Positions 52,354 to 61,704 of a stretch of 64,000 bases of DNA are shown here, piece by piece. The stretch comes from JBCBAP01 sp038532435 (GTDB taxonomy: Bacteria > Pseudomonadota > Alphaproteobacteria > Rhodobacterales > Rhodobacteraceae): NCBI GenBank assembly GCA_038532435.1, contig JBCBAP010000009.1, forward strand, positions 23,599 through 87,598. The letters run 5' to 3'. Below the pieces are notes generated by a model, which searched no databases, was not told the origin of the DNA, and saw only the letters and a program-made list of their open reading frames with translations. Each line of letters opens with the position of its first letter. Position 1 is the first letter of the stretch. The position numbers and the translations under genes are program-made.

Positions 52354-53496
52354 ATGGAGTTTCTCGACGTCAGCCATGATCCCCTGCTGGTCGCCTTCGC
52401 CTGTGCGGTGGCATTCGTGGCGGGTTTCACCGGGCTGACCTTGACGCGCAGCCTGTCGGACAAGAGCGAGCGCCAGCGCAAGATTGCGATCACCCTTGCA
52501 GCGATCTCCCTCGGTGGCGGCATCTGGTCGATGCACTTCGTCGCGATGCTCGGTCTGCAATTGCCCATCCTGTTTTACTACGACGCGGCGATCACGCTGG
52601 CGTCCGCGCTGCTCGCGATCCTGATCGTGGGAATGGCGCTGATCGTGCTCCATTTCCTGGAACGGACGACAATGGCCATCCTTGCCTCGGGCGCGTTGGT
52701 CGGGGTCGGGGTGCTGGCGATGCACTATGTCGGCATGGCGGGGCTGAAGCTTTGCCGGGCTGTCTACACCCTGCCGGGGGTCGCGCTCTCGTCGGTCGCG
52801 GCGATCCTTCTGTGCATGCTCGCGGTCTGGGTGGCCTATCAACGGCGCAACAACCGCAACATCCTGCTCGCGACCCTCTGTTTCGGCGTCGCTGTCGCTT
52901 CCGTTCATTTCCTTGCCATGGCGGGAACCGGCTTCGTGCAGGTGCCGGGGTCCACCGACTTCGGACCGACGATGAGCAACGAGGTACTCGCCATCGGCGT
53001 CATCCTCTCAAGCTTCGTCATCTTCGGCGCATGCATCTGGGTGAGCACGACCTACCTCACCGGCGGTGGATCAGGCGGGGGACAGGAGCTCGGGCTTGAG
53101 CCGGCGGAAGAGCCGATCGCAGCTGCACCTTCGGACGTGATCGCGCTGCAGATCCCCTGCGAACGGGACAGCCGCAAGATCTTCGTCTCTCCCGGGGAGG
53201 TCGCGTTCGTTCGGGCGGATGGGCACTATACCCAGATCTACACGCCACGGGATCGCCTTTTCTGCGCATGGCCTATTACCGAGGCGACGAAACGGCTGCT
53301 GCCTGCGGGCTTCCTGCAGACCCACCGCTCCTACCTCGTCAATCCCAGCCAGGTGTCCCGGTTCGAGCGGAGCAAGGACAAGGGCCGGTGCACCTTCAAG
53401 GAGGCGGATCTGCCCCCCGTCCCTGTCAGCCGGTCAAAGCTGAAGGACATTCAGCGCACCTTCTCCGACACGTCCGGCGCAACTGGTGCGCTGTAG
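52354..53496 (+). CDS. MHYT-LytTR membrane regulator, CoxC/CoxH-like
   Basis: A 380-residue protein. The N-terminal about 235 residues form an MHYT domain: seven helices with the MH-x-V/Y-x-A/G-M motifs SMHFVAMLGL, AMHYVGMAGL and SVHFLAMAG, thought to bind a metal and sense CO, NO or oxygen. Residues about 265-370 form a LytTR DNA-binding domain (VAFVRADGHYTQIY, TEATKRLLPAGFLQTHRSYLVNPSQVSRF, LPPVPVSRSKL). In Oligotropha the cox cluster carries such proteins (CoxC and CoxH). It lies 112 bases before coxM on the same strand, so it is the likely CO-responsive activator of this operon. Confidence 0.88.
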   Translation: MEFLDVSHDPLLVAFACAVAFVAGFTGLTLTRSLSDKSERQRKIAITLAAISLGGGIWSMHFVAMLGLQLPILFYYDAAITLASALLAILIVGMALIVLHFLERTTMAILASGALVGVGVLAMHYVGMAGLKLCRAVYTLPGVALSSVAAILLCMLAVWVAYQRRNNRNILLATLCFGVAVASVHFLAMAGTGFVQVPGSTDFGPTMSNEVLAIGVILSSFVIFGACIWVSTTYLTGGGSGGGQELGLEPAEEPIAAAPSDVIALQIPCERDSRKIFVSPGEVAFVRADGHYTQIYTPRDRLFCAWPITEATKRLLPAGFLQTHRSYLVNPSQVSRFERSKDKGRCTFKEADLPPVPVSRSKLKDIQRTFSDTSGATGAL

Positions 53497-53608
53497 GGCG
53501 CACTTCGTGCAAAATCCGCGACAATCAATGGTTTGCTGACGCTTCCGTATGCGGCTGCATGCCAGCCTCACTCCCAACAAAAACAGAACGCTGATGGGAG
53601 GAGTGCCG

Positions 53609-54463
53609 ATGATACCAGCGGCCTTTGAATACCATCGCCCCAAGGAACTGGGCGATGTGATTTCCATTCTTGAGGAGCATGGCGACGACGCCCGCGTGAT
53701 GGCGGGGGGGCACAGCCTTATCCCGATGATGAAGCTGCGCATGGCCGACGTGCCGCACCTGATCGACCTTCAGGACGTTGCCGGGCTGAGCGGGATCGAG
53801 ATCGATGGCGGCACCGTCCGCCTCGGGGCGATGGTCACCCAGGCCGAGATCATTGATCATGCGGGCCTCACCGCGGCCGCACCGATCCTGCGGGAGGCTG
53901 CGCTTCAGATCGCCGATCCGCAGGTGCGCTACGTGGGAACGGTCGGGGGCAACGTGGCCAACGGTGATCCGGGCAACGACATGCCCGGCCTGATGCAGTG
54001 CCTCGACGCGACGTTTGCACTGACCGGTCCGTCCGGCGCGCGGGACGTGGCGGCCCGTGACTTCTACGAGGCTGCCTACATGACCGCGCGGGAGGATGAG
54101 GAGGTGCTGACGGGCGTGAGCTTCCCCCTGCCGCAGGGCGGTTACGCTTACGAAAAGCAAAAGCGCAAGATCGGTGATTATGCCACCGCCGCCGCCGCCG
54201 TTCAGATCACCCGGGAGGGGGGCACCTGTTCGAGTGCTTCGATCGCGATGACCAACCTGAGCGACACGCCGGTCTTCTCGACTGCCGCGGGGGATGCCCT
54301 CGAGGGGACGTCAGTCGATGCGGCCGCCGTGAAGGCAGCGGTCGCCGCGATGCTCGGCGATATTGACCCGACCGAAGACAACCGTGGCCCTGTCGCGTTC
54401 AAGCGTCACCTGGCCGGCGTCATCCTGACCCGCGCGATCGAACGCGCCTGGTCCCGCGCCTGA
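53609..54463 (+). CDS. coxM: Aerobic CO dehydrogenase medium (FAD) subunit CoxM
   Basis: A 284-residue FAD-binding subunit. The two flavin motifs are AGGHSLIPMMKLRMA (about residues 32-46) and TVGGNVANGDPGNDMP (about 111-126). Length matches CoxM (about 288). ATG 53609 is preceded by GGGAGGAG; an in-frame start at 53549 adds 20 unlikely residues. It is first in the coxM-S-L order typical of form I CO dehydrogenase and passes electrons from CoxS to the quinone pool. Confidence 0.93.
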   Translation: MIPAAFEYHRPKELGDVISILEEHGDDARVMAGGHSLIPMMKLRMADVPHLIDLQDVAGLSGIEIDGGTVRLGAMVTQAEIIDHAGLTAAAPILREAALQIADPQVRYVGTVGGNVANGDPGNDMPGLMQCLDATFALTGPSGARDVAARDFYEAAYMTAREDEEVLTGVSFPLPQGGYAYEKQKRKIGDYATAAAAVQITREGGTCSSASIAMTNLSDTPVFSTAAGDALEGTSVDAAAVKAAVAAMLGDIDPTEDNRGPVAFKRHLAGVILTRAIERAWSRA

Positions 54464-54473
54464 GGAATTCCTG

Positions 54474-54968
54474 ATGTCGAAGAAACAGCACTATACCCTG
54501 ACCGTAAACGGCAAGCAGGAGGACGTGCTCGCGGAGCCGCGCGAGCTTCTGATCTACACCCTGCGCGAGCAGCTCAACATCACCGGCCCGCATATCGGGT
54601 GCGAAACGTCCCACTGCGGCGCGTGCACGGTGACGCTCAACGGCAAGTCCGTGAAGGCCTGCACTATGTTCGTCGCGCAGGCGGACGGGGCGGACATCAC
54701 CACAATTGAGGGGATGGGCGGCCCCGACGCCCTGCATCCGCTGCAGGAGGCGTTTCGCGAGCATCACGGGCTGCAGTGCGGCTACTGCACACCGGGCATG
54801 ATCACCCGGGCGGCGAAGCTGCTGGAAGAGAACCCCAGTCCGACCGAGGAGGAAATCCGCTTCGGGATGGCCGGCAATCTGTGCCGCTGCACCGGCTATC
54901 AGAACATCGTCAAATCCATCCGCGCCGCCGCGGCGGAGATGAACGCCGCGAAGGAGGCTGCAGAATGA
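54474..54968 (+). CDS. coxS: CO dehydrogenase small iron-sulfur subunit CoxS
   Basis: A 164-residue subunit with two [2Fe-2S] clusters. The N-terminal ferredoxin-type cluster has GCETSHCGACTVTLNG, with the fourth Cys in VKACTMF. The C-terminal cluster has QCGYCTPGM and CRCTGYQNI. It starts 10 bases after coxM and its stop overlaps the coxL start (ATGA). It relays electrons from the molybdenum site to FAD. Confidence 0.95.
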   Translation: MSKKQHYTLTVNGKQEDVLAEPRELLIYTLREQLNITGPHIGCETSHCGACTVTLNGKSVKACTMFVAQADGADITTIEGMGGPDALHPLQEAFREHHGLQCGYCTPGMITRAAKLLEENPSPTEEEIRFGMAGNLCRCTGYQNIVKSIRAAAAEMNAAKEAAE

Positions 54969-57382
54969 AAGACGAAGTGATCAGCCGCGAGGACCGCGTC
55001 GCAAATCTCAAGGGCATGGGCTGTTCGCGCAAGCGGGTGGAGGATGCACGCTTCACGCAGGGCAAGGGCAACTATGTCGACGATCTGAAGCTGGACAGGA
55101 TGTTGTTCGGCGATTTCGTCCGCTCTCCCTATGCCCACGCACGTATCACGAGCATCAATACCGAGGAGGCGATGAAGGTGCCCGGGGTGCTCGCCGTGCT
55201 GACCGCCACCGATCTCGCCCCGCTTGGGCTGCACTGGATGCCGACACTCGCGGGCGACAAGCAGATGGTGCTCGCCGACGGAAAGGTGCTGTTCCAGGGG
55301 CAGGAGGTCGCCTTCGTCGTCGCGGAGGATCGCTACGCGGCCGCCGACGGGATCGAGGCGGTCGAGGTCGAGTACGAGGAACTGCCCGTCATCACCGACC
55401 CGTTCAAATCCCTCGAAAGCGACGTGGTCCTGCGCGAGGATCTCGACCCGACGGCGGACGGTGCCCACGGGCCGCGCAAGCATCACAACCACATCTTCAC
55501 CTGGGAGGTCGGGGACAAGGAAGCGACCGAGCAGGTGATCGACGAGGCGGATGTGGTCGCCGAGGAGATGCTCTACTATCACCGCACGCACCCCTGTCCG
55601 CTGGAGACCTGCGGCTGCGTTGCCTCCATGGACAAGGTCAATGGCAAGCTTACGCTCTGGGGCACATTCCAGGCGCCCCACGCGATCCGCACCGTTGTCA
55701 GCCTCATCTCCGGGATCGAGGAGCACAATATCCGCGTCATCTCCCCCGACATCGGGGGCGGCTTCGGGAACAAGGTCGGAGCCTACCCGGGATACGTCTG
55801 TTCCGTCGTCGCCTCCATCGTGACGGGCAAACCGGTCAAGTGGATCGAAGACCGGATGGACAACCTGATGACCACCGCCTTCGCCCGCGACTACTGGATG
55901 AAGGGCAAGATCGCGGCGACGAAGGAGGGCAAGATCACCGGCCTCTGGTGTCACACGGTTGCGGATCACGGCGGGTTCGATGCGTGCGCCGATCCAACGA
56001 AGTTCCCGGCGGGGTTCATGAACATCTGTACCGGGTCCTACGACATCCCGGTCGCCTATCTGGGCGTCGACGGTGTCTACACCAACAAGGCACCGGGCGG
56101 GGTCAGCTATCGCTGTTCCTTCCGCGTGACGGAGGCCGTCTATTTTATCGAGCGGATGATCGAGCTGCTCGCCATCGAGCTGAACATGGACGCGGCGGAG
56201 CTGCGCCGGATCAACTTCATCAAAAAGGAGCAGTTTCCCTACACTGCGGCGCTCGGCTGGGAGTACGATTCAGGCGATTACCACACCGCCTGGGACAAGG
56301 CGCTGAAGGCCGTCGACTATGACGGGTTGCGGCGGGAACAGGCGGAGCGTGTCGCGGCGTTCAATCGCGGCGAGACCCGGTCGCTGATGGGCATCGGCCT
56401 CTCCTTCTTCACGGAGATTGTGGGGGCAGGTCCGGTCAAAAACTGCGACATCCTCGGCCTTGGCATGTTCGACAGCTGCGAGATCCGGATCCATCCCACG
56501 GGCTCGGCCATCGCGCGGCTCGGCACGATCAGTCAGGGGCAGGGCCACGCGACGACGTTCGCGCAGATCCTCGCCTCTGAAATCGGGCTGCCCGCGGATT
56601 CGATCACCATCGAGGAGGGCGACACGGATACGGCACCCTACGGTCTGGGCACGTACGGATCCCGGTCGACGCCTGTCGCCGGGGCTGCGACCGCGATGGC
56701 GGGGCGCAAGATCCGGGCAAAGGCGCAGATGATCGCGGCTTACCTGCTCGAGGTTCACGATGACGATGTGGAGTTCGATGTGGACCGGTTCGTGATCAAG
56801 GGCGCGCCGGAGCGGTTCAAGACGATGAAAGAGATTGCCTTTGCCGCCTACAACCAGGCGATCCCGGGCATCGAGCCGGGTCTGGAGGCGGTCAGCTACT
56901 ACGACCCGCCGAACATGACCTATCCGTTCGGCGCCTATGTCTGCGTAATGGACATCGACGTGGACACGGGCGTGCCGGAGATCCGGCGGTTCTACGCGCT
57001 CGACGATTGTGGCACGCGCATCAACCCGATGGTCATTGAAGGGCAGGTCCATGGTGGTCTGACCGAGGCGCTTGCCGTCGCGCTCGGGCAGGAGATCGCC
57101 TACGACGATCTGGGCAACGTGAAGACAGGCACGCTGATGGATTTCTTCCTGCCGACCGCGTGGGAGGTGCCGAACTATGAGACCGATCACACGGTGACGC
57201 CCTCGCCGCACCACCCGATCGGGGCGAAAGGTGTGGGTGAGAGCCCCCATGTGGGCGGCGTGCCTTGCTTCTCCAACGCGGTGCACGATGCGTTCCGGGC
57301 CTTCGGCCTCCGGCACAGCAACATGCCCCACGATCACTGGCGGATCTGGAAGACCGCCAACGACCTCGGTCTGCACGGCTGA
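54965..57382 (+). CDS. coxL: CO dehydrogenase large molybdenum subunit CoxL, form I-like
   Basis: An 805-residue molybdenum-copper subunit. The active-site loop is SYRCSFR with Cys384 (Cys388 in Oligotropha); Gln in GTFQAPHAIR, Glu759 in KGVGESPH and the GGGFGNKVGAY cofactor segment are present. A Cys in this loop marks form I, the true CO oxidiser, as opposed to the AYRGAGR of form II. The usual form I consensus begins with Ala, here Ser381. An ATG further upstream (54776) is inside coxS and is rejected. With CoxM and CoxS it oxidises CO to CO2 at the cytoplasmic face of the membrane. Confidence 0.94.
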   Translation: MKDEVISREDRVANLKGMGCSRKRVEDARFTQGKGNYVDDLKLDRMLFGDFVRSPYAHARITSINTEEAMKVPGVLAVLTATDLAPLGLHWMPTLAGDKQMVLADGKVLFQGQEVAFVVAEDRYAAADGIEAVEVEYEELPVITDPFKSLESDVVLREDLDPTADGAHGPRKHHNHIFTWEVGDKEATEQVIDEADVVAEEMLYYHRTHPCPLETCGCVASMDKVNGKLTLWGTFQAPHAIRTVVSLISGIEEHNIRVISPDIGGGFGNKVGAYPGYVCSVVASIVTGKPVKWIEDRMDNLMTTAFARDYWMKGKIAATKEGKITGLWCHTVADHGGFDACADPTKFPAGFMNICTGSYDIPVAYLGVDGVYTNKAPGGVSYRCSFRVTEAVYFIERMIELLAIELNMDAAELRRINFIKKEQFPYTAALGWEYDSGDYHTAWDKALKAVDYDGLRREQAERVAAFNRGETRSLMGIGLSFFTEIVGAGPVKNCDILGLGMFDSCEIRIHPTGSAIARLGTISQGQGHATTFAQILASEIGLPADSITIEEGDTDTAPYGLGTYGSRSTPVAGAATAMAGRKIRAKAQMIAAYLLEVHDDDVEFDVDRFVIKGAPERFKTMKEIAFAAYNQAIPGIEPGLEAVSYYDPPNMTYPFGAYVCVMDIDVDTGVPEIRRFYALDDCGTRINPMVIEGQVHGGLTEALAVALGQEIAYDDLGNVKTGTLMDFFLPTAWEVPNYETDHTVTPSPHHPIGAKGVGESPHVGGVPCFSNAVHDAFRAFGLRHSNMPHDHWRIWKTANDLGLHG

Positions 57383-57394
57383 GGGGGCGGGTCC

Positions 57395-57418
57395 GGGGCG
57401 CGCGGTCTGTCGCGCCCC
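57395..57418 (+). repeat. intercistronic hairpin between coxL and coxD
   Basis: GGGGCGCG (57395-57402) pairs with CGCGCCCC (57411-57418) around an 8-base loop, with TCC/GGA partly extending the stem. It lies 12 bases after the coxL stop. There is no T-tract. It separates the structural genes (M, S, L) from the accessory genes and fits a role in giving more structural than accessory mRNA. Confidence 0.7.
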
Positions 57419-57438
57419 CGGATCCCGGGGAGGACGCA

Positions 57439-58314
57439 ATGACCTGGACCACGCTTCAGACCGCCCTGGCGGCGCAGGACTATGTGGCATCCGACGACCT
57501 CGCGGTGGCCCTGCATCTGGCGCTGAGCCTCGGCCGGCCCCTGCTGCTCGAGGGTGCGGCGGGCGTTGGCAAGACGGAGATTGCCCGGGCTCTCGCCGCG
57601 AGCCGGGAGACGCAGCTCATCCGTCTGCAGTGCTACGAGGGGCTCGATGCCGCGCAGGCGATTTATGAATGGAACTATCAGCGGCAGCTTTTGACCATCC
57701 GTGCTGCGGCAGAGGATGGGGAAACGGGCAAGACCGTCGAGGACCGCATCTTTTCGCGGGAGTTCCTGCTCGAACGCCCGCTGCTCGCCGCGATCACGCA
57801 GGACAGACCGCCCGTTCTCCTGATCGATGAGATTGACCGGGCCGACGAAGAGTTCGAGGCGTACCTTCTGGAGATCCTGTCGGATTTCCAGATCACGGTC
57901 CCCGAGCTGGGCACGATCACCGCAACTTCCCGCCCGATCGTCATCCTGACCTGCAACGGAACGCGGGACCTGTCCGACGCCTTGCGACGGCGGTGCCTCT
58001 ACACCCATGTCGACTATCCAGACCGTGCCGCGGAGCTCGCCATCCTCAAGGCGCGCTGCGCCGGTGTCGAGGCGCGGCTGGCGGAACAGATCGTCGGTTT
58101 TGTCCAGACCCTGAGGAAGGAAGAGCTGGAGAAGACCCCCGGGATTGCCGAAACGCTCGACTTTGCCGCCGCCCTCATGGGCCTCGGCGTCAACGATCTG
58201 AGTGCGGATCCCAAGGTCCTTCAGGCGACCCTGACCACTCTGCTCAAGACCCAGTCCGATCAGGCGCAGATCACCACGGAAGTGGCGCAGCGCATCGCGG
58301 GGAAGGCCGCGTGA
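57439..58314 (+). CDS. coxD: CoxD, MoxR-type AAA+ ATPase
   Basis: A 291-residue AAA+ protein with Walker A GAAGVGKTE, Walker B VLLIDEIDRADEEF and sensor segments CNGTRDLSDALRRRC. It matches CoxD, the chaperone that matures the CuSMoO2 active site of CoxL, introducing sulfur and copper with CoxE and CoxF. ATG 57439 is preceded by GGGGAGG; its stop overlaps the CoxE start (GTGA). Confidence 0.93.
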   Translation: MTWTTLQTALAAQDYVASDDLAVALHLALSLGRPLLLEGAAGVGKTEIARALAASRETQLIRLQCYEGLDAAQAIYEWNYQRQLLTIRAAAEDGETGKTVEDRIFSREFLLERPLLAAITQDRPPVLLIDEIDRADEEFEAYLLEILSDFQITVPELGTITATSRPIVILTCNGTRDLSDALRRRCLYTHVDYPDRAAELAILKARCAGVEARLAEQIVGFVQTLRKEELEKTPGIAETLDFAAALMGLGVNDLSADPKVLQATLTTLLKTQSDQAQITTEVAQRIAGKAA

Positions 58315-59492
58315 GCCGGGTCACCCGGTTTGCCGGGCGGGATCCCGGCCCCTCCGCCCGCATGGTGGGCTTTGTCTCCCATCTGCGGGAGAACGGTCTG
58401 CGGCTCGGCGTCGCTGAGGCGGATCTCGCCCTCCACGCCGTCGCTGAGGTCGGGGACGTTCACCCGGACACGGCGCGCAGGGCGCTGAAGGCGGTGTGCG
58501 CAGGCTGCCGGGAGGAGGCGGACCGGTTCGACAGTCTCTTCGACAGTTACTGGATGGACGCTGGCCGGGTGAAACGGAAGGTCGCGCCGAAGCCGTCGAC
58601 CCGGCTCAATGAGGATGTGCGCTCCTCCCGTGATGCGCGTGGAGAGGATGCGGGTGGTGCGGGACAGGCCCAATCTCCCGACACCGGACGGGGTGAGGCG
58701 GAGAGCGACGGGGAGGGCAAGCTCGTCGCGACCGAGGTCCGCAACCTGATGCGCAAGGATCTGCGGGAGCTGGTACGGGCGGAGGAGGTGGCCGCTGCGG
58801 AACGGATCGCACACCGCCTCGGCGCTGCCCTGAGGGACCGCCGGTCACGCAGAAGGATCGCCGCGCGGCGCGGGGACAGGCTGCATTTCCGGAAAACCAT
58901 CCGCCGCAGCCTCGCGACCGGGGGCGAGCCGGTGCATCTGCTGCACAAGCGGCGCCCGGACCGTCCGGTGAAGATCGCGGCGCTGTGCGATGTTTCCGGC
59001 TCCATGACCGTCTATGCGCAGGTTTTCCTCGCGTTCCTCGCAGGGCTCTTGCGCAGCGATCTGAGCGCGGACGCCTATCTCTTCCACACCCGGCTCGTCC
59101 GGATCACGGAGGCGCTCCGGGACCGGGACGCGATGCGGGCCATCGGGCGCATGTCGCTGATGGCAGACGGGTTCGGAGGCGGATCCAAGATCGGGCCGAG
59201 CCTGCACCGTTTCGCGACCACCTACGGCAAACGGTTCGTGGATGGGCGGACGGTGGTGCTGATCCTTTCCGACGGTTACGACACCGCGCCGCCGGAGGTG
59301 ATGGCCGACGCGCTCGGGCTGTTGCGTAAGCGGGGTTGCCGGATCATCTGGCTGAATCCACTGAAGGGGTGGCAGACCTATGCGCCGGTCGCCGGGGCCA
59401 TGGCCGCAGCGCTGCCCCATCTCGATCTCTTCGCGGCGGCAAACACGCTCAATGACCTGGCCGCACTCGAGACGGAGCTCGCAGGGCTATGA
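58311..59492 (+). CDS. coxE: CoxE, VWA-domain protein
   Basis: A 393-residue protein of the CoxE family with a C-terminal von Willebrand A-like domain. The MIDAS motif is in AALCDVSGSMTVYAQ (about residue 225); SLMADGFGGGSKIGPSL and LILSDGYDTAPPEV follow. A basic middle region (RSRRRIAARRGDRLHF) precedes it. The GTG start overlaps coxD; an upstream in-frame start at 57993 is inside coxD. It works with CoxD in maturing the CoxL metal centre. Confidence 0.92.
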   Translation: MSRVTRFAGRDPGPSARMVGFVSHLRENGLRLGVAEADLALHAVAEVGDVHPDTARRALKAVCAGCREEADRFDSLFDSYWMDAGRVKRKVAPKPSTRLNEDVRSSRDARGEDAGGAGQAQSPDTGRGEAESDGEGKLVATEVRNLMRKDLRELVRAEEVAAAERIAHRLGAALRDRRSRRRIAARRGDRLHFRKTIRRSLATGGEPVHLLHKRRPDRPVKIAALCDVSGSMTVYAQVFLAFLAGLLRSDLSADAYLFHTRLVRITEALRDRDAMRAIGRMSLMADGFGGGSKIGPSLHRFATTYGKRFVDGRTVVLILSDGYDTAPPEVMADALGLLRKRGCRIIWLNPLKGWQTYAPVAGAMAAALPHLDLFAAANTLNDLAALETELAGL

Positions 59493-60298
59493 CACCGGCC
59501 GAGGTCCTCTCCTCCGAGCTGGCCGACGCCGCACAGGACCTGCGGGCGCGGAGCGAACCCTTCGCGTTCGCCACGATCGTGCGGACGGTCGGTGCTACCG
59601 CCGCCAAACCGGGGGCAAAGGCGCTCATTGGCGCTGACGGAACGATCCTGCAGGGCTGGCTCGGCGGTGGCTGTACCCGCGGTGCCGTGACCAAGGCCGC
59701 GCGCGAGGCGATCCGCACGGGCACGCCGCAACTGATTTCGGTGGCGCCGGAAGACCTGCTTGAGGAACGCGTTGTCCGCCCCGGAGACGAGGTCGATGGA
59801 ACACAGTTTGCCCGTAGCGGATGCCCGTCGCGGGGCAGCGTCGATATTTTCATCGAGCCCCACGTGCCGGTGCCGGTGCTCGTCGTGCTCGGCACATCGC
59901 CCGTGGCCCGCGCCCTCGCCGCGCAGGCCCCCGCCTTTCACTGGCATGTTTCGACCGAGGCGGGCCGGACCGGCGAAGGTACATTTGTCGTCGTTGCGAC
60001 GCAGGGGCAGGGGGATCTTGCAGCGTTGAAGGACGCGCTCGGGACCGGCCCGCGCCACATCGCTTTCGTCGGCAGCCATCGGAAATTCGCGACGCTCGCC
60101 TGCAAATTGCGGGACGCCGGTGTGCCCGAGGCGCAGGTCGCCGCCATCAGGGCTCCCGCGGGCCTCGATATCGGCGCGGTGACGCCGGAGGAAATAGCGC
60201 TGTCGATCCTGGCCGAACTGGTGCAGCTCCGCCGTCGCGGGGTCAAGCGACAGGCGGAGGGCACGGCCTCCGTCACATCCGATGGCCTGCGCACCTGA
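59489..60298 (+). CDS. coxF: CoxF, XdhC-family maturation protein
   Basis: A 269-residue XdhC/CoxF protein. The N-terminal domain has FATIVRTVGATAAKPGAKALIGADGTILQGWLGGGC; the C-terminal Rossmann-like part has VVLGTSPVARALAAQ and HIAFVGSHRKFATLACKLRDAGV, ending with APAGLDIGAVTPEEIALSILAELVQLRR. The ATG overlaps the coxE stop. It is needed for copper or sulfur loading of the molybdenum cofactor in CoxL. Confidence 0.92.
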   Translation: MTPAEVLSSELADAAQDLRARSEPFAFATIVRTVGATAAKPGAKALIGADGTILQGWLGGGCTRGAVTKAAREAIRTGTPQLISVAPEDLLEERVVRPGDEVDGTQFARSGCPSRGSVDIFIEPHVPVPVLVVLGTSPVARALAAQAPAFHWHVSTEAGRTGEGTFVVVATQGQGDLAALKDALGTGPRHIAFVGSHRKFATLACKLRDAGVPEAQVAAIRAPAGLDIGAVTPEEIALSILAELVQLRRRGVKRQAEGTASVTSDGLRT

Positions 60299-60332
60299 TC
60301 ATCCCGACACATCCAAATCGAAGGAAAGCTCG

Positions 60333-60785
60333 ATGGAATTGAACGACGAAATCACGATCAACGCGCCGATGGACGAGGTTTACGCGGCACTCAACGATCC
60401 GGAGGTGCTCAAACGCTGCATCCCGGGTTGCGAGGAACTGATCAAGCATTCGGACACGGAGCTGGAGGCCAAGGTCGTGCTGAAGGTCGGACCGGTGAAG
60501 GCCCGGTTCAGCGGTGATGTGACCTTGAACACGGAAGGTGCCCCCGACGCCTTCTCCCTCACCGGACAGGGGACCGGCGGTGCCGCCGGTCATGCCAAAG
60601 GGGGCGCGGATGTGACGCTCACGCCCGACGGCGACAAGACGATCCTGACCTACGAGGCAAAGGCGGAGATCGGCGGAAAGCTTGCGCAGCTTGGGAGCCG
60701 CCTCATCCAGGGCACGGCGAAGAAGCTTGCGGCGAAATTCTTCGTATCCTTCGCGGAGGTCATGGAGGGCGAAGAGGTCGCCTAA
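60333..60785 (+). CDS. coxG: CoxG, SRPBCC-fold CO dehydrogenase anchor/assembly protein
   Basis: A 150-residue SRPBCC protein of the CoxG family (MELNDEITINAPMDEVYAALNDPEVLKRCIPGCEEL, GSRLIQGTAKKLAAKFFVSFAEVMEG). CoxG is reported to help attach CO dehydrogenase to the membrane or carry quinone. ATG 60333 has GAAGGA upstream. The longer form known in some bacteria has an extra C-terminal membrane tail, absent here. It ends the cox operon. Confidence 0.92.
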   Translation: MELNDEITINAPMDEVYAALNDPEVLKRCIPGCEELIKHSDTELEAKVVLKVGPVKARFSGDVTLNTEGAPDAFSLTGQGTGGAAGHAKGGADVTLTPDGDKTILTYEAKAEIGGKLAQLGSRLIQGTAKKLAAKFFVSFAEVMEGEEVA

Positions 60786-60855
60786 AGGCGCGATGGGACC
60801 GGGTCCTGCCGACGGCAATTCGGCGGTTCCTCCGGCGGGCAGGGAGGTCTATCCT

Positions 60856-60878
60856 TCGGGCACACCGCGAGTGCCCGA
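60856..60878 (+). terminator. possible terminator of the cox operon
   Basis: TCGGGCAC and GTGCCCGA form an 8-bp stem with a 7-base loop, about 70 bases after the coxG stop and 30 before the next gene. A short T-tract (60888-60892) lies 10 bases beyond, too far for a classical intrinsic terminator, so this could instead be a processing site. Confidence 0.35.
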
Positions 60879-60907
60879 GACCGGGGCTTTTTCGAGGAAC
60901 CGCACCG

Positions 60908-61693
60908 ATGCCCAAGACAGTCCTCATCACCGGATCGACCGACGGGATCGGCCTGCTGACGGCCCGCATGCTCGCGGAGCAAGGCCACCACGTCCTGCTC
61001 CACGGGCGGAGCCGGTCGAAGCTTGAAGCTGCCGCGGCAGACGTCCGTGGAGCCGCAGAGATCTACATCGCCGATCTGTCATCGCGCGAGGATGCGATGG
61101 CCCTCGCGCGGGACATTCGGGCGAAACACGATCACCTCGACGTGCTCATCAACAATGCCGGTGTCTTTCACACGGCAAACCCGGTCCTGCCGGACGGGCA
61201 GGATGTCCGGTTCGTGGTCAACACGCTTGCCCCCTACCGCCTGACGCAGGATCTGCTGCCGATCATCCCGGCCGATGGTCGTGTGATCAATCTCTCCTCC
61301 GCCGCACAGGCGCCGGTCAATATCGACGCGCTGCGCGGCGACGCTCAGTTGGATGACATGGGCGCGTATTCCGAGAGCAAGCTGGCGATCACGATCTGGT
61401 CCCGGGAGCTTGCCACGGCCCTGCCTGGCGGTCCGACTGTCATCGCCGTCAATCCCGGATCGCTTCTGGCGACGAAGATGGTGCAGGAGGGCTTCGGTGT
61501 CGCGGGAAACGATCTGCGGATCGGGGCGGACATCCTGTGCCGCTTGGCCCTCGACGACGAGTTTGCTGCAGCTTCCGGCCGATACTGGGACAATGACGCC
61601 GGTGGCTTCGGCACGACCCATCCTGCCGCGCATGATGCCGGGCATGTCGCGCAGGTCATGGCCGCAATCAAGGAACTGACCGCGGTTCCCTGA
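60908..61693 (+). CDS. SDR family oxidoreductase
   Basis: A 261-residue short-chain dehydrogenase: TGSTDGIG cofactor motif at residues 8-15, VLINNAGVFHTANPVL, catalytic Ser in INLSSAAQA and Tyr/Lys in MGAYSESKLAI. It resembles retinol dehydrogenase-like SDRs (light-dependent protochlorophyllide reductase-related). It follows the cox operon after 122 bases on the same strand; a link to CO metabolism is not implied. Convergent with the FAD protein gene. Confidence 0.9.
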   Translation: MPKTVLITGSTDGIGLLTARMLAEQGHHVLLHGRSRSKLEAAAADVRGAAEIYIADLSSREDAMALARDIRAKHDHLDVLINNAGVFHTANPVLPDGQDVRFVVNTLAPYRLTQDLLPIIPADGRVINLSSAAQAPVNIDALRGDAQLDDMGAYSESKLAITIWSRELATALPGGPTVIAVNPGSLLATKMVQEGFGVAGNDLRIGADILCRLALDDEFAAASGRYWDNDAGGFGTTHPAAHDAGHVAQVMAAIKELTAVP

Positions 61694-61704
61694 CCGGGAG
61701 CGGG

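Noticed and set aside
60856..60878. Confident intrinsic terminator after the cox operon
   Set aside because: The stem is good but the T-tract is 10 bases away; kept only as a possible terminator.
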